Shown one piece after another: positions 41,470 to 50,488 of a stretch of 64,000 bases of DNA. The notes beneath the pieces are model-generated. The model made no database searches. It saw only the letters and a program-made list of their open reading frames with translations, and was not told where the DNA came from. Location of the stretch: positions 2,116,501 through 2,180,500 of the forward strand of contig NZ_CP022540.1 of NCBI RefSeq assembly GCF_002237555.1, read 5' to 3'. A program made the position numbers and the translations under genes. How positions within the stretch are numbered: position 1 is the stretch's first letter; each line of letters opens with the position of its first letter. This DNA comes from Antarctobacter heliothermus (GTDB lineage: Bacteria > Pseudomonadota > Alphaproteobacteria > Rhodobacterales > Rhodobacteraceae).

Positions 41470-41675
41470 GACGAAACGCCCGGTCGGTCGTCCCGAAACT
41501 TTGGAAATCAGAGTCCAAAGGGCCTGTATGGTGCTGATTTTCTGACCGGACCGACCGGATTTGCGCATCAGATGCGCAGAAACCAGCGATTTACTTGCAA
41601 CCCCTCCCATCACGCGCTTTAGTCTGGCTTCAAGACAGCGGGAAAATCCGCGACATAACAGACAGGGAGTCTGAC

Positions 41676-42779
41676 GTGGCCGATGGAGCAAGTGGCGACG
41701 CATTCGTTGCCTTTGAGCGCGTGCAAAAAAGCTATGACGGCGAAACGCTGGTCGTGAAAGATCTCAATCTGAGCATGCCGAAGGGTGAGTTCCTGACCAT
41801 GCTTGGGCCGTCCGGGTCGGGCAAGACAACTTGCCTGATGATGCTTGCGGGTTTTGAGACCGCAACACATGGCGATATCATGCTGGATGGCGTTTCGATC
41901 AACAACATTCCACCGCACAAGCGTGGCATCGGGATGGTGTTCCAGAATTACGCGCTTTTCCCGCACATGACGGTGGCAGAAAATCTTTCCTTCCCGCTGG
42001 AAGTCCGGAAACTGGGCAAATCCGAGCGTGAGAAAAAGGTCAAGCACGCGCTGGATATGGTGCAGATGGGGGCCTTTGGCGGCCGCCGTCCCGCGCAGTT
42101 GTCGGGCGGTCAACAGCAGCGGATCGCGCTGGCCCGTGCGCTGGTGTTTGAACCGGAACTGGTTCTGATGGACGAACCGCTGGGCGCGCTGGACAAACAG
42201 CTGCGCGAGCACATGCAGTTCGAGATCACCAATCTGGCGCACCAGCTGGGGATCACCGTGGTTTATGTGACCCACGACCAGACAGAGGCACTGACCATGT
42301 CGGATCGCGTTGCCGTCTTCAACGACGGCCGCATCCAGCAGTTGGCCCCGCCGGATGAGCTGTACGAAAAGCCGCAGAATAGCTTCGTCGCGCAGTTTAT
42401 CGGTGAGAACAACACGCTGGAAGGCGTGGTGAAGGAAATCAGCGGTAACACCTGCGTCGTCCAACTGGATGACGGCGAGGTGCTGGACGCAACCCCGGTG
42501 AACGTCAGCAAGGTGGGCGAGCGGACTCGCGTGTCCATCCGTCCCGAAAGGGTGGAGTTCAACAAGGACCGCCTGAAGGACGGCGTGCACACCTTGAAGG
42601 CTGAAGTGCTGGAATTCATCTACATGGGCGATATCTTTCGCACCCGGCTGCGCGTGGCGGGCAAGGATGATTTTGTCATCAAGACCCGCAACGCACCGGA
42701 TCAGGTGCGGCTGGAACCTGGCAGCCAGATCGAGATCGGCTGGCTGCCCGAGGATTGCCGGGCGCTGGACGCCGGGTGA
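41676..42779 (+). CDS. ABC transporter ATP-binding protein, spermidine/putrescine (PotA) type
   Basis: This 367-residue ATPase has Walker A GPSGSGKTT (44-52), the Q-loop MVFQNYALFPHMTV, signature LSGGQQQR, Walker B VLMDEPLGALD and the H-loop VTHDQTEA. A TOBE domain follows in the C-terminal third. It powers import by the permeases encoded at 44717 and 46489. The GTG at 41676 is chosen with CAGGGAG upstream; the open frame extends 81 bases further. It heads a five-gene operon, after a gap of about 200 bases that should hold the promoter. Confidence 0.92.
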   Translation: MADGASGDAFVAFERVQKSYDGETLVVKDLNLSMPKGEFLTMLGPSGSGKTTCLMMLAGFETATHGDIMLDGVSINNIPPHKRGIGMVFQNYALFPHMTVAENLSFPLEVRKLGKSEREKKVKHALDMVQMGAFGGRRPAQLSGGQQQRIALARALVFEPELVLMDEPLGALDKQLREHMQFEITNLAHQLGITVVYVTHDQTEALTMSDRVAVFNDGRIQQLAPPDELYEKPQNSFVAQFIGENNTLEGVVKEISGNTCVVQLDDGEVLDATPVNVSKVGERTRVSIRPERVEFNKDRLKDGVHTLKAEVLEFIYMGDIFRTRLRVAGKDDFVIKTRNAPDQVRLEPGSQIEIGWLPEDCRALDAG

Positions 42780-42789
42780 TCCGAAACGC

Positions 42790-42823
42790 CGCGTCCTGTG
42801 GCCGGCAAGGCCGGCGGGACGCG
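42790..42823 (+). promoter_or_regulatory. Two-part intercistronic hairpin before the binding-protein gene
   Basis: The outer arms CGCGTCC (42790-42796) and GGACGCG (42817-42823) enclose an inner stem GCCGGC-aag-GCCGGC (42801-42815). No T-run follows. It may act as a partial terminator or an RNA-stabilising structure that sets the level of the downstream binding protein. Confidence 0.6.
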
Positions 42824-42892
42824 ACCTGGGGGCGGTGTACAAGCCCGTAACCCGTCCCTCCAAACAATTCGGGTAACCAAAGGGAGTATAAC

Positions 42893-44014
42893 ATGAAACT
42901 CACCAAGACTCTGCTGGCGACCTCGGCTCTGACCGTTGCTGCGTCCGGCGCGTTTGCCGAAAGCCATGCCGACATGGCAATGGACATGACGCTGGTCAGC
43001 TGGGGCGGTGCCTACCAGGCTTCGCAGCAGAAAGCCTATGCCGAGCCCTACATGGCGATGAAGGACGGCGTGTCCATCACTTGGGACGAAAGCTCGTCCG
43101 AGGCGGTGGCCAAGCTGCGCGCCATGAACGAAGCTGGCAACATCACATGGGATCTGGTCGACGTGGAAGCCGCCGACGCCATCCGTCTGTGTGACGAAGG
43201 TTTGGCGATGGAAGTCGACCATGATGAAGTTCTGGCAGCGTCGCCGGACGGCGTCGATGCCTCGGATGACTTTGGCGACATGATCGTTTCCGACTGCTTT
43301 ATCCCGCAGATCGTGTTCTCGACCACGTTTGGCTATCGCACTGACATGGTGCCCGAAGGGGCCGAAGCGCCGTCCGGTGCATGTGACGTGTTCGACCTGG
43401 AAACCTATCCGGGCAAGCGCGCTTTGAACAAGCAGCCGATCGCCAACATGGAATGGGCACTGCTGTGTGACGGCGTGGAGTACGGCGACGTCTACGACAT
43501 GCTTGAGACCGAAGAAGGTCAGTCGCGCGCGTTGGCCAAGCTGGAGACGATCAAGGACGAAACCATCTGGTGGTCGTCTTCGGCAGAGCCGATCCAGCTG
43601 CTGGCGGACGGCGAAGTCTTCATGGCGTCAGCCTACAACGGTCGCCTGTTCTCGGCGATTGTCGAGCAAGACCAGCCGATCGGCATGGCTTGGGAATGGC
43701 AGATGTTCGACCTTGACGGATGGGTAGTCCCCGAGGGTCTGCCCGAGGACCGTCTGGCCCGCGTGATGGACTTCCTGCACTTCGCAACAGACACGCAGCG
43801 TCTGGCGGATCAGGCCAAGTACATCTCGTACGGTCCGGCCCGCGAAAGCTCGGCTCCGCTGGTGTCAACCCACGCCGATCTTGGTATCGAAATGGCGCCG
43901 CACATGCCGACCGATCCCAACAACGCGACGAACACCTTTGTGAACAACTACAACTGGTGGGCTGATTACCGCGACGATCTGGACGCCAAGTTCCAGGCGT
44001 GGCTGGCACAATAA
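42893..44014 (+). CDS. Periplasmic polyamine-type solute-binding protein
   Basis: This 373-residue protein has a signal peptide cleaved after ASGAFA (residue 22), followed by an SBP_bac family fold (LVSWGGAYQASQQKAYAEPY and AANLxx-like segments through DNNATNTFVNNYNWW). It would capture the substrate for the PotABC-type importer encoded around it. The aromatic-rich positions suggest a cationic amine ligand, but the substrate is not determined. AAAGGGAG lies before the ATG. Hairpins on both sides of the gene suggest its mRNA segment is expressed more strongly than the rest of the operon. Confidence 0.88.
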   Translation: MKLTKTLLATSALTVAASGAFAESHADMAMDMTLVSWGGAYQASQQKAYAEPYMAMKDGVSITWDESSSEAVAKLRAMNEAGNITWDLVDVEAADAIRLCDEGLAMEVDHDEVLAASPDGVDASDDFGDMIVSDCFIPQIVFSTTFGYRTDMVPEGAEAPSGACDVFDLETYPGKRALNKQPIANMEWALLCDGVEYGDVYDMLETEEGQSRALAKLETIKDETIWWSSSAEPIQLLADGEVFMASAYNGRLFSAIVEQDQPIGMAWEWQMFDLDGWVVPEGLPEDRLARVMDFLHFATDTQRLADQAKYISYGPARESSAPLVSTHADLGIEMAPHMPTDPNNATNTFVNNYNWWADYRDDLDAKFQAWLAQ

Positions 44015-44025
44015 GGCCATTGGTG

Positions 44026-44085
44026 TGGCGGGGGTTCCCCGCCATGCCGGACACGACTGTTTGTGGCGGGTGACACGCCCGCCAC
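44026..44085 (+). promoter_or_regulatory. Two hairpins after the binding-protein gene
   Basis: Hairpin 1: TGGCGGGG (44026-44033), loop GTT, CCCCGCCA (44037-44044). Hairpin 2: GTGGCGGG (44063-44070), seven-base loop, CCCGCCAC (44078-44085). Neither has a good T-run. They lie 11 and 48 bases after the binding-protein stop and probably stabilise its mRNA 3' end or reduce read-through into the DUF1330 and permease genes. Confidence 0.65.
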
Positions 44086-44114
44086 GGACCAAAACAAAAA
44101 GACAGGGACGTGAC

Positions 44115-44720
44115 ATGCCAAAAGGCTATATCATCGGCCATATCACCGTGAACGATCCCGAGACGTACAAAGACTACGTCGCGAAGGACACGCCGATCCT
44201 TTTGGGGCTTGGTGGACGTTTTCTGGTCCGCGGCGGACAGGCCGAAGTGGTCGAAGGGCGTGCCGAAGATCGTCACATCGTCTTTGAATTCGACAGTTAT
44301 GACGCGGCGATTGCCGCATACCACGACCCCGAGTATCAGGAAGTCGCCAAGCTCCGTCACTGTTCAGCCACAAGCTCCATCCTTGTGGCAGAAGGCAACG
44401 ACGAAGATCTGCCTGGGCCGTCCGGTGACGCGCCGTTAGGCTATCTGGTTGCCCATGTCGCGGTCCGTGATCCGGATGCCTACCGCCCCTATGTCGACGG
44501 GAACACCCCGATCATGCGTGGATATGGCGCGCGCTATATCGTGCGCGGTGGCCGGTCCGAGGTGCTCGAAGGTGACATGGGCGGACGCCATGTGGTGATT
44601 GCCTACCCCAGTTTTCAGGCCGCCCGCGCGGCCTATCATGACCCGGCCTATCAGGAGGTCGCCGCGATCCGGCGCGACAATTCCGAAGGCACCATCATCC
44701 TCGTGGAGGGCGCCGCGTGA
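44115..44720 (+). CDS. Tandem DUF1330 domain protein
   Basis: This 201-residue protein is made of two homologous DUF1330 domains (about 1-95 and 105-201), each with a YIIGHITVNDPETYKDYV-like or YLVAHVAVRDPDAYRPYV-like opening, a RGG motif, and an AAYHDPxYQEVAxxR end. DUF1330 is a ferredoxin-like fold of unknown function, usually a single domain of about 95 residues. The gene sits between the binding protein and permease of an ABC importer and overlaps the permease start by 4 bases, so it is cotranslated with transport components. A role linked to the imported compound is inference. Confidence 0.87.
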   Translation: MPKGYIIGHITVNDPETYKDYVAKDTPILLGLGGRFLVRGGQAEVVEGRAEDRHIVFEFDSYDAAIAAYHDPEYQEVAKLRHCSATSSILVAEGNDEDLPGPSGDAPLGYLVAHVAVRDPDAYRPYVDGNTPIMRGYGARYIVRGGRSEVLEGDMGGRHVVIAYPSFQAARAAYHDPAYQEVAAIRRDNSEGTIILVEGAA

Positions 44721-46366
44721 CCGACACCACCCAAGAAACATCCGGCCCGATGTTGGCCGCCGACGGCACGCCTCTCAAGCGGAGCCTTGCCAAGGCCCTG
44801 AGGGCACAAAAATTGCGGGCGTTGGCGCTGATAGCGCCCTTGCTGTTGTTTGTTCTGATCACGTTTATCGCACCAATCGCGGACATGCTGTTTCGTTCGG
44901 TCGATGACAGCCAGCAGGGCACGGTGCATGGCACCATGCCGTTGACCGCTGAGGCGCTAAAGGATTGGGATTCCGCAACCGGGGAACTGCCGGACAACGC
45001 GGTTTTCGACGCGGTCTACACGGATCTTTTTGTTGCCGCCGAGAGAAAGCTGCATACGCGTGTGGGGTCGCGCCTGAACTATGAAAAGACAGGTAGCTCC
45101 TCATTGTTCCGCAAGACCGGCCGCGGTCTGGATGACATCGGTGAGGTGTATCAGGACCAGTTCGAAGATCTTAATCCCAATTGGGACGAAGGTACACCTT
45201 GGGCCGAGTTGATGGGGTCGCCCGACTGGCTGACATCCATGCAAGGCTGGGAAGAGGGGCAGCCCTTGCCCCCCTTCGAGTTGCGCGATGGTGTGGCAGA
45301 TCTGTTGCCTCGGACAGCCGCGATTTATCAGGTTTTTGCCGATTTCCAGATCGTGGAAGAGGAAAACAGCCTGCTCGACGAAGAGCCGTGGAGCATTGTT
45401 CACACCCGCCTTTATGAAGACCTGCGCGCCGGTGACTTTTCGACCTACTCGGGCCCGCGTGCCGAGATGGTCAAGGCCGCCGACGCATTGGTCGACACCG
45501 CAGAGTTTGAAACCGTCACGATCAAGGACGGGTTCGAGGCGATCGACGAGGATTGGCTGGACGTCGATCTGTGGCAAACCGTCAAGGCATACAGCACAGC
45601 CTATACCGCAGGTTATTTCCTGAACGCGATCGACATGCAAAAGACGCCCGAAGGTATGGCCCTGCGTGATGAAAATCAGCGGATCTACGGCCTGCTGTTC
45701 AAGCGCACGATGTTCATGTCTATGGTGATCACATTCAGTTGCATCATGCTGGCCTATCCCGTGGCCTATCTGCTGGCAAACCTGCCGATGCGGACGGCCA
45801 ACCTGTTGATGATCCTAGTGTTGCTGCCGTTCTGGACCTCACTTTTGGTGCGGACCAGTGCATGGAAAGTGATGCTGCAACAGCAAGGTGTGATCAACGA
45901 CGTGTTGGTCTGGATCGGAATGGTCGGGGACGATGCGCGACTGGTCATGATCAATAACCAACTGGGTACGATCATTGCGATGACGCACATCCTGTTGCCG
46001 TTCATGATCCTGCCGATGTATTCGGTGATGTCGACGATCCCGCCCTATTATGTGCGCGCGGCCAAGAGCCTTGGCGCCACCAACTGGACGTCGTTCTGGC
46101 GGGTTTATTTCCCGCAGTCGGTGCCGGGCATTGGCGCGGGGTCGATCCTCGTCTTCATCCTTGCCATCGGCTACTACATCACGCCCGAAATCGTTGGCGG
46201 GAACACGGGGACGTTCATTTCGAACCGGATCGCCTATCACATCTCGTCCAGCCTCAACTGGGGTCTTGCGGCGGCGCTAGGGTCGATTCTGCTGGCGGCA
46301 GTTTTGATCCTCTATTGGGCTTACGACCGGATCGTGGGCATCGATAACGTCAAGCTGGGGGGCTGA
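44717..46366 (+). CDS. ABC transporter permease (PotB type) with large periplasmic insert
   Basis: This 549-residue permease has a first membrane helix at about residues 35-58, then a hydrophilic acidic insert of about 270 residues (about 61-330). The usual five-helix permease core follows from about 331, with the coupling motif AAKSLGATNWTSFWRVYFP. Ordinary PotB proteins are about 280-300 residues, so the insert accounts for the excess. Its position after helix 1 places it in the periplasm, where it could contact the binding protein. It is coupled to the DUF1330 gene by ATGA-type overlap. Confidence 0.88.
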   Translation: MTDTTQETSGPMLAADGTPLKRSLAKALRAQKLRALALIAPLLLFVLITFIAPIADMLFRSVDDSQQGTVHGTMPLTAEALKDWDSATGELPDNAVFDAVYTDLFVAAERKLHTRVGSRLNYEKTGSSSLFRKTGRGLDDIGEVYQDQFEDLNPNWDEGTPWAELMGSPDWLTSMQGWEEGQPLPPFELRDGVADLLPRTAAIYQVFADFQIVEEENSLLDEEPWSIVHTRLYEDLRAGDFSTYSGPRAEMVKAADALVDTAEFETVTIKDGFEAIDEDWLDVDLWQTVKAYSTAYTAGYFLNAIDMQKTPEGMALRDENQRIYGLLFKRTMFMSMVITFSCIMLAYPVAYLLANLPMRTANLLMILVLLPFWTSLLVRTSAWKVMLQQQGVINDVLVWIGMVGDDARLVMINNQLGTIIAMTHILLPFMILPMYSVMSTIPPYYVRAAKSLGATNWTSFWRVYFPQSVPGIGAGSILVFILAIGYYITPEIVGGNTGTFISNRIAYHISSSLNWGLAAALGSILLAAVLILYWAYDRIVGIDNVKLGG

Positions 46367-46488
46367 ACATGATCATTTTGACAAGGCTTCATCTCCGGTC
46401 CGGCACGCGGTCGCGCATCATGCGTCTGGCCACTGACATTGATTCCGCGCGGCCCAGGCCCGCGCAAAAGAAACAGGGGAGCTGACCG

Positions 46489-47673
46489 ATGGCTGTCGAG
46501 ACACAAGCCGTAAAGCGGCCGATCCAGTTCGTGGCTCCGGTGGCGGGGGCCTCTGGGGCCTTTGCCGGGGTCTTTGTCGGCGCGGCCAACGGGTCTGTCC
46601 TGCTTGGTTTGCTGATTGGATTTGTCATTCTGGCCGCGATTGCCTTTGTCCTGCTCGAAGCGCTGGATCCGGGTCTTGAGAAAGCGGCCAAATGGGCATT
46701 GATTGCGGCCATGGCCGTCGCTGGATTCCTGCTGGGTGGTCTGCCAGGACTGGTGGTTGGCGGGCTGTTCGGGTGGTTCTTCGGCTGGTTCATCTATTGG
46801 GTGGGCATGGGGCGCTACCGGGTGCCGCTGCCGCCCTATCTGACCTCTGGTCAGGTGCTCTGGCACTACGGGTTCCGGGTGCTGTGCGGAGCGATCTTTG
46901 TCTTTCTGATCACGCCGATCCTTGTGGTGATGCCACTATCCTTTAACGCGCAGGATTTCTTTACCTTCACGCCGGAAATGCTGCGGTTTGACCCTGCGGG
47001 CTATAGCCTCAAACACTACCGTGATTTCTTTACCTCGTCGGAATGGCAACAGGCACTGCGCAATTCGTTGATCATTGCGCCGCTGGCGACGATCCTCTCG
47101 GTCAGCTTTGGAACGCTGGCGGCGATCGGCCTGTCGGGTGAGCATGTGCCGTTCCGCCGCGCGATCATGGCGATCCTGATCTCGCCGATGATTGTGCCAC
47201 TGATCATCTCAGCGGCGGGGATGTATTTCTTCTATTCGCGGATTGGATTGCAGGGCACGCTGCTGGGCGTGGTTCTGGCCCATGCCGCCCTTGGTATCCC
47301 GTTTGTTATCATTACCGTGACGGCGACACTGGTTGGTTTCGATCGTTCGTTGACGCGGGCGGCGGCCAACATGGGGGCCGATCCAGTCACTACATTCTTT
47401 CGGGTGCAGATGCCGTTGATCCTGCCGGGGGTGATTTCGGGCGGCTTGTTCGCCTTCATCACGTCCTTCGATGAGGTGGTGGTGGTGATCTTTGTCGGCT
47501 CTGCTCGACAACAAACACTGCCGTGGCAGATGTTCACCGGTCTTCGCGAACAGATCAGCCCGACCATCTTGGCCGTGGCGACGATTCTGGTTATCATTTC
47601 GATCGCATTGCTGACCACGGTCGAGCTGTTGCGGCGGCGGTCGGAGAGAATGCGCGGGCTCAGCCCGGGCTAA
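46489..47673 (+). CDS. ABC transporter permease (PotC type) with extra N-terminal helices
   Basis: This 394-residue permease has a C-terminal core (from about residue 120) carrying the coupling motif AAANMGADPVTTFFRVQMP. The N-terminal 110 residues add glycine-rich hydrophobic segments (VAGASGAFAGVFVGAANGSVL, then GGLPGLVVGGLFGWFFGWF) not found in usual PotC proteins of about 260-280 residues. It pairs with the permease at 44717 to form the channel. It is 122 bases from that gene; nothing else is recognised in the gap. Confidence 0.88.
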   Translation: MAVETQAVKRPIQFVAPVAGASGAFAGVFVGAANGSVLLGLLIGFVILAAIAFVLLEALDPGLEKAAKWALIAAMAVAGFLLGGLPGLVVGGLFGWFFGWFIYWVGMGRYRVPLPPYLTSGQVLWHYGFRVLCGAIFVFLITPILVVMPLSFNAQDFFTFTPEMLRFDPAGYSLKHYRDFFTSSEWQQALRNSLIIAPLATILSVSFGTLAAIGLSGEHVPFRRAIMAILISPMIVPLIISAAGMYFFYSRIGLQGTLLGVVLAHAALGIPFVIITVTATLVGFDRSLTRAAANMGADPVTTFFRVQMPLILPGVISGGLFAFITSFDEVVVVIFVGSARQQTLPWQMFTGLREQISPTILAVATILVIISIALLTTVELLRRRSERMRGLSPG

Positions 47674-47782
47674 CTTTCGCTTTTATCGCAAATTCGGGCG
47701 CGGCACCTCGGTGTCGCGCTTTTGCGTTTAGGGTTTGCAAAGAGATTTGGACCTAATGTCGCCTCCAAACAGGAGACGTCGC

Positions 47783-49021
47783 ATGTCCGAACTCGATCCC
47801 GCATTTCCGTCTAGGTTGTCCAATTCTGAGGTGAAATTCCTTCTGTCAGAGGCGATTTATTCGCGCACCGACAAGCGCGGGGTCATTCAGGCCTGCAACC
47901 AGGTGTTCTATCGCGTCGCCGGGCATGATTGGGACCGCATCATAGGCGCTCCGCACAAGCTGATCCGCCACCCTGACATGCCGCGTGGGGTATTTCATTT
48001 CGTCTGGGAACGACTCAAAACGGGCCAACCGACCGGAGCCTACGTCAAGAACCGTCGATCTTGCGGGCGGTACTACTGGGTCTTCGCTCTCTTCGCGCCG
48101 ACAGAGGATGGCTATATCTCGACCAGGATCAAGCCAATCTCTCCCCTGTGTGCCGAGGTTCAGGAATTCTATGCTGAAATGCTGGAGCGTGAAAAGGGCG
48201 GTGCCAGCCCGGCGGAGTCCGCCGAGGACCTATGCGCCTGGGTCCGCAATAAGGGGTTCACCTGCTATGACGCCTTTCAGAGCCACGCGCTAGCGACTGA
48301 ATTCGAAGCCCGGTCGCGCCAAATGGGCTGTACCCTTGATCCACGGTTGAAACGGTTCATCGACATGACGCAGGCGATTTCCGATGTCTGGGATGAGGCT
48401 GACAGGATGACCGAAGCGTTCAAAGCAATCCGTACGGTTCCGATGAACATGCGTATCATTGCGTCGCGGCTGGAAAACGCCGGTGGCCCGATCAGTGCGA
48501 TCTCAGTCAACTACAGTCAGATGCTGGAGGAAATGACAACCTGGGTCAAAACCTTCGTCGAAGGGGAGGACTGCGTTTTTGCCAAGATCCGCAATGCCGT
48601 GCTGATGGGGCAGTTCCTGACCTTTGCATCGGCAACTGAACGAGAGATGATTACTGCCTTTGGCGCCACGGATGATGCCTATCCAGATGATGTGGACGTC
48701 GCGCACGAAATTGCCGTGCTGGCAGGACATGAAAAGCGTTTCATGCAGCAGGCGGCTGACAATCTGTCGTCCGTCGAGCGTGAGGCGCGGCGGTTTTCGC
48801 TCAGTGTTTTGGACATGAAACGATTTGTCACCGGGCTGAGTTCAACGCGCATGATGTGCAAGATCGAAAGCGCCAGCCTGTCCGAATCCGGGACAGGGCT
48901 GACCGGGATCGTCGAGCAGTTGGACAGTTGCCAGGAAGAGATCGAACAGCGGCTTGCGCGGGTTATGGATCTGAACGCTGTTATCCAGAACAATACCTCG
49001 ATGCTGCGGTCGATGCTTTGA
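47783..49021 (+). CDS. PAS-domain sensory protein (Aer-like N-terminus, no known output domain)
   Basis: This 412-residue protein has an N-terminal PAS domain (about 20-130) with the redox/aerotaxis-type pattern GVIQACNQVFYRVAGHDWDRIIGAPHKLIRHPDMPRG (split over 57-92). The rest is predicted mostly helical, but no transmembrane helices, HAMP or MCP signalling domain is visible. It may be a soluble chemoreceptor-like or signalling protein; the output is unknown. AGGAG precedes the ATG at 47783. A decayed paralogue lies directly downstream. Confidence 0.8.
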   Translation: MSELDPAFPSRLSNSEVKFLLSEAIYSRTDKRGVIQACNQVFYRVAGHDWDRIIGAPHKLIRHPDMPRGVFHFVWERLKTGQPTGAYVKNRRSCGRYYWVFALFAPTEDGYISTRIKPISPLCAEVQEFYAEMLEREKGGASPAESAEDLCAWVRNKGFTCYDAFQSHALATEFEARSRQMGCTLDPRLKRFIDMTQAISDVWDEADRMTEAFKAIRTVPMNMRIIASRLENAGGPISAISVNYSQMLEEMTTWVKTFVEGEDCVFAKIRNAVLMGQFLTFASATEREMITAFGATDDAYPDDVDVAHEIAVLAGHEKRFMQQAADNLSSVEREARRFSLSVLDMKRFVTGLSSTRMMCKIESASLSESGTGLTGIVEQLDSCQEEIEQRLARVMDLNAVIQNNTSMLRSML

Positions 49022-49100
49022 TTGGGTATCCGCATAAAGCACCAAGCCACGGATGTCTGGGCACGGGCGGGATCAACGCGCCACATCGGAAATTCGGCGA

Positions 49101-49310
49101 ATGACGGTGCAAACGGCTGGCTTCACCGCCGATGCTGCCTACGCCAACTCGGAGGCGCTTTTCGGGTTGTCCGAGTTGTTCTGCCCACGCATCGACACAG
49201 GGTGTGGTCCATTCAGGCTACTGCGTGGTCCGGCGCGCGGCGGATATGATTGGCCCGAGTTCCACACACCCATCAGGCATCTGGAGAGGCCTAGAGGCGC
49301 TATCGCAGCC
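49101..49310 (+). pseudogene. Remnant of a second Aer-like PAS gene
   Basis: From the ATG at 49101 the first frame reads NSEALFGLSELF, matching the start of the PAS gene upstream. In another frame GVVHSGYCVVRR corresponds to its GVIQACNQVFYR. The first frame then resumes with YDWPE and, after a deletion of about 12 bases, IRHLERPRGA for its IRHPDMPRGV. At least two frame-changing indels plus the deletion are needed to restore homology, so this is a truncated pseudogene, probably from an old tandem duplication. Confidence 0.75.
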
Positions 49311-49394
49311 TTTGAGCATATCAGCGTCATGACCCAATGCCGGAGCGTCCTGGGTCAGCTCCGTGTCGGTAGCGACAAGTTCGTTCAAACGCAA

Positions 49395-49421
49395 AGCGGC
49401 AGGGCCACAGGCCCTGCCGCT
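49395..49421 (-). terminator. Hairpin terminator of ilvE
   Basis: AGCGGCAGGGCC (49395-49406), loop ACA and GGCCCTGCCGCT (49410-49421) form a perfect 12-bp stem. On the minus strand it lies 28 bases beyond the ilvE stop and is followed by TTGCGTTTG, a weak U-rich run. Confidence 0.75.
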
Positions 49422-49449
49422 GAGAAACCTCGATCCGGCGAATGGACGT

Positions 49450-50322
49450 TCAGCTGCGGACCAGCTTTTCGTAGTCTTCAGAAATCTCGCGGGTCAATGC
49501 GCCGACCTCAAAGTTGAAGTCGCCAATCTGGCCCACTGGCGTGACTTCGGCCGCAGTGCCGGTCAGCCAGCATTGCTCAAAGCCTTCCATCTCTTCGGGC
49601 ATGATATGACGCTCATGCACCTTGATCTGCTTTCCTTCCAGCATCCCGATCACGGTCTGGCGGGTCAACCCGTTGAGGAAGCAGTCGGGTTTGGGCGTAT
49701 GCACTTCGCCATCTTTCACGAAAAAGATGTTGGCGCCTGTCGCCTCGGCCACATAGCCGCGATAATCCATGAACAGCGCATCGGAACAGCCTTTGGCCTC
49801 TGCCGCGTGTTTCGACGTGGTGCAGATCATGTAGAGACCGGCGGCCTTGGCGTGCACCGGGATCGTCTCTGGCGAGGGGCGCTTCCAGCGCGAGATGTCC
49901 AGCTTGGCGCCCTTCATCTTGGCGTCGCCGTAATAGTTACCCCAGGACCAGGCTGCGATGGCCAGTCGGACCGGGTTGCGCGCAGAGGCGACACCCATGT
50001 CCGGCCCCGCCCCACGCCACGCAACCGCGCGCACATAGGCGTCCGTCAGGCCGTTGGCGGCCAGTACCGCGATCTTGGCGGCTTCGATCTCATCGACGGT
50101 ATAGGGGATCTCGAAATCCAGTTCGCGGGCCGAGAAATGCAACCGCTCGGAGTGCTTGCGCGACAAGAAGATCTTGCCGTTGTAGCACCGCTCGCCTTCG
50201 AAGACTGAACTGGCATAGTGAAGGCCGTGGGTCAGAACGTGCACATTGGCCGCCCGCCAGTCTACCATCTGGCCATCCAGCCAGATCTTGCCGTCGCGAT
50301 CGTCATATGCGCCATCTGCCAT
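49450..50322 (-). CDS. ilvE: Branched-chain amino acid aminotransferase
   Basis: This 290-residue fold-type IV PLP aminotransferase carries out the last step of valine, leucine and isoleucine synthesis. Visible are the N-terminal THGLHYASSVFEGERCY, the PLP-lysine region VHAKAAGLYM, and EATGANIFFVKDG and TRQTVIGM of class IV aminotransferases. The length fits (about 290-300). The ATG at 50322 with AGGAGA upstream gives MADGAYDDRDGKIW; the frame extends to 50442 without support. It diverges from petP. Confidence 0.95.
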   Translation of the reverse strand: MADGAYDDRDGKIWLDGQMVDWRAANVHVLTHGLHYASSVFEGERCYNGKIFLSRKHSERLHFSARELDFEIPYTVDEIEAAKIAVLAANGLTDAYVRAVAWRGAGPDMGVASARNPVRLAIAAWSWGNYYGDAKMKGAKLDISRWKRPSPETIPVHAKAAGLYMICTTSKHAAEAKGCSDALFMDYRGYVAEATGANIFFVKDGEVHTPKPDCFLNGLTRQTVIGMLEGKQIKVHERHIMPEEMEGFEQCWLTGTAAEVTPVGQIGDFNFEVGALTREISEDYEKLVRS

Positions 50323-50488
50323 CTTGGTTCTCCTCACATTCAGCAGGTGATTTTTTTCGATTATTGCGTTTCTTGCGTCCGAAACGGACATAAAGTTGCG
50401 TAAAATCTGCGACTCGCTACCAGTTGGTCCTTGGAATGTCAATAAGGCTGACTTAAAGTGCCTCCGGGCCAGACAAGGGCGATTGACG

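Noticed and set aside
42790..42823. Hairpin considered as a riboswitch
   Set aside because: It is a simple nested stem with no conserved aptamer-like unpaired core.
49053..49517. Open frame of 154 codons read as an intact gene
   Set aside because: It mixes PAS-like segments with unrelated residues, crosses the ilvE terminator hairpin and runs into ilvE antisense; a frameshifted remnant explains it better.
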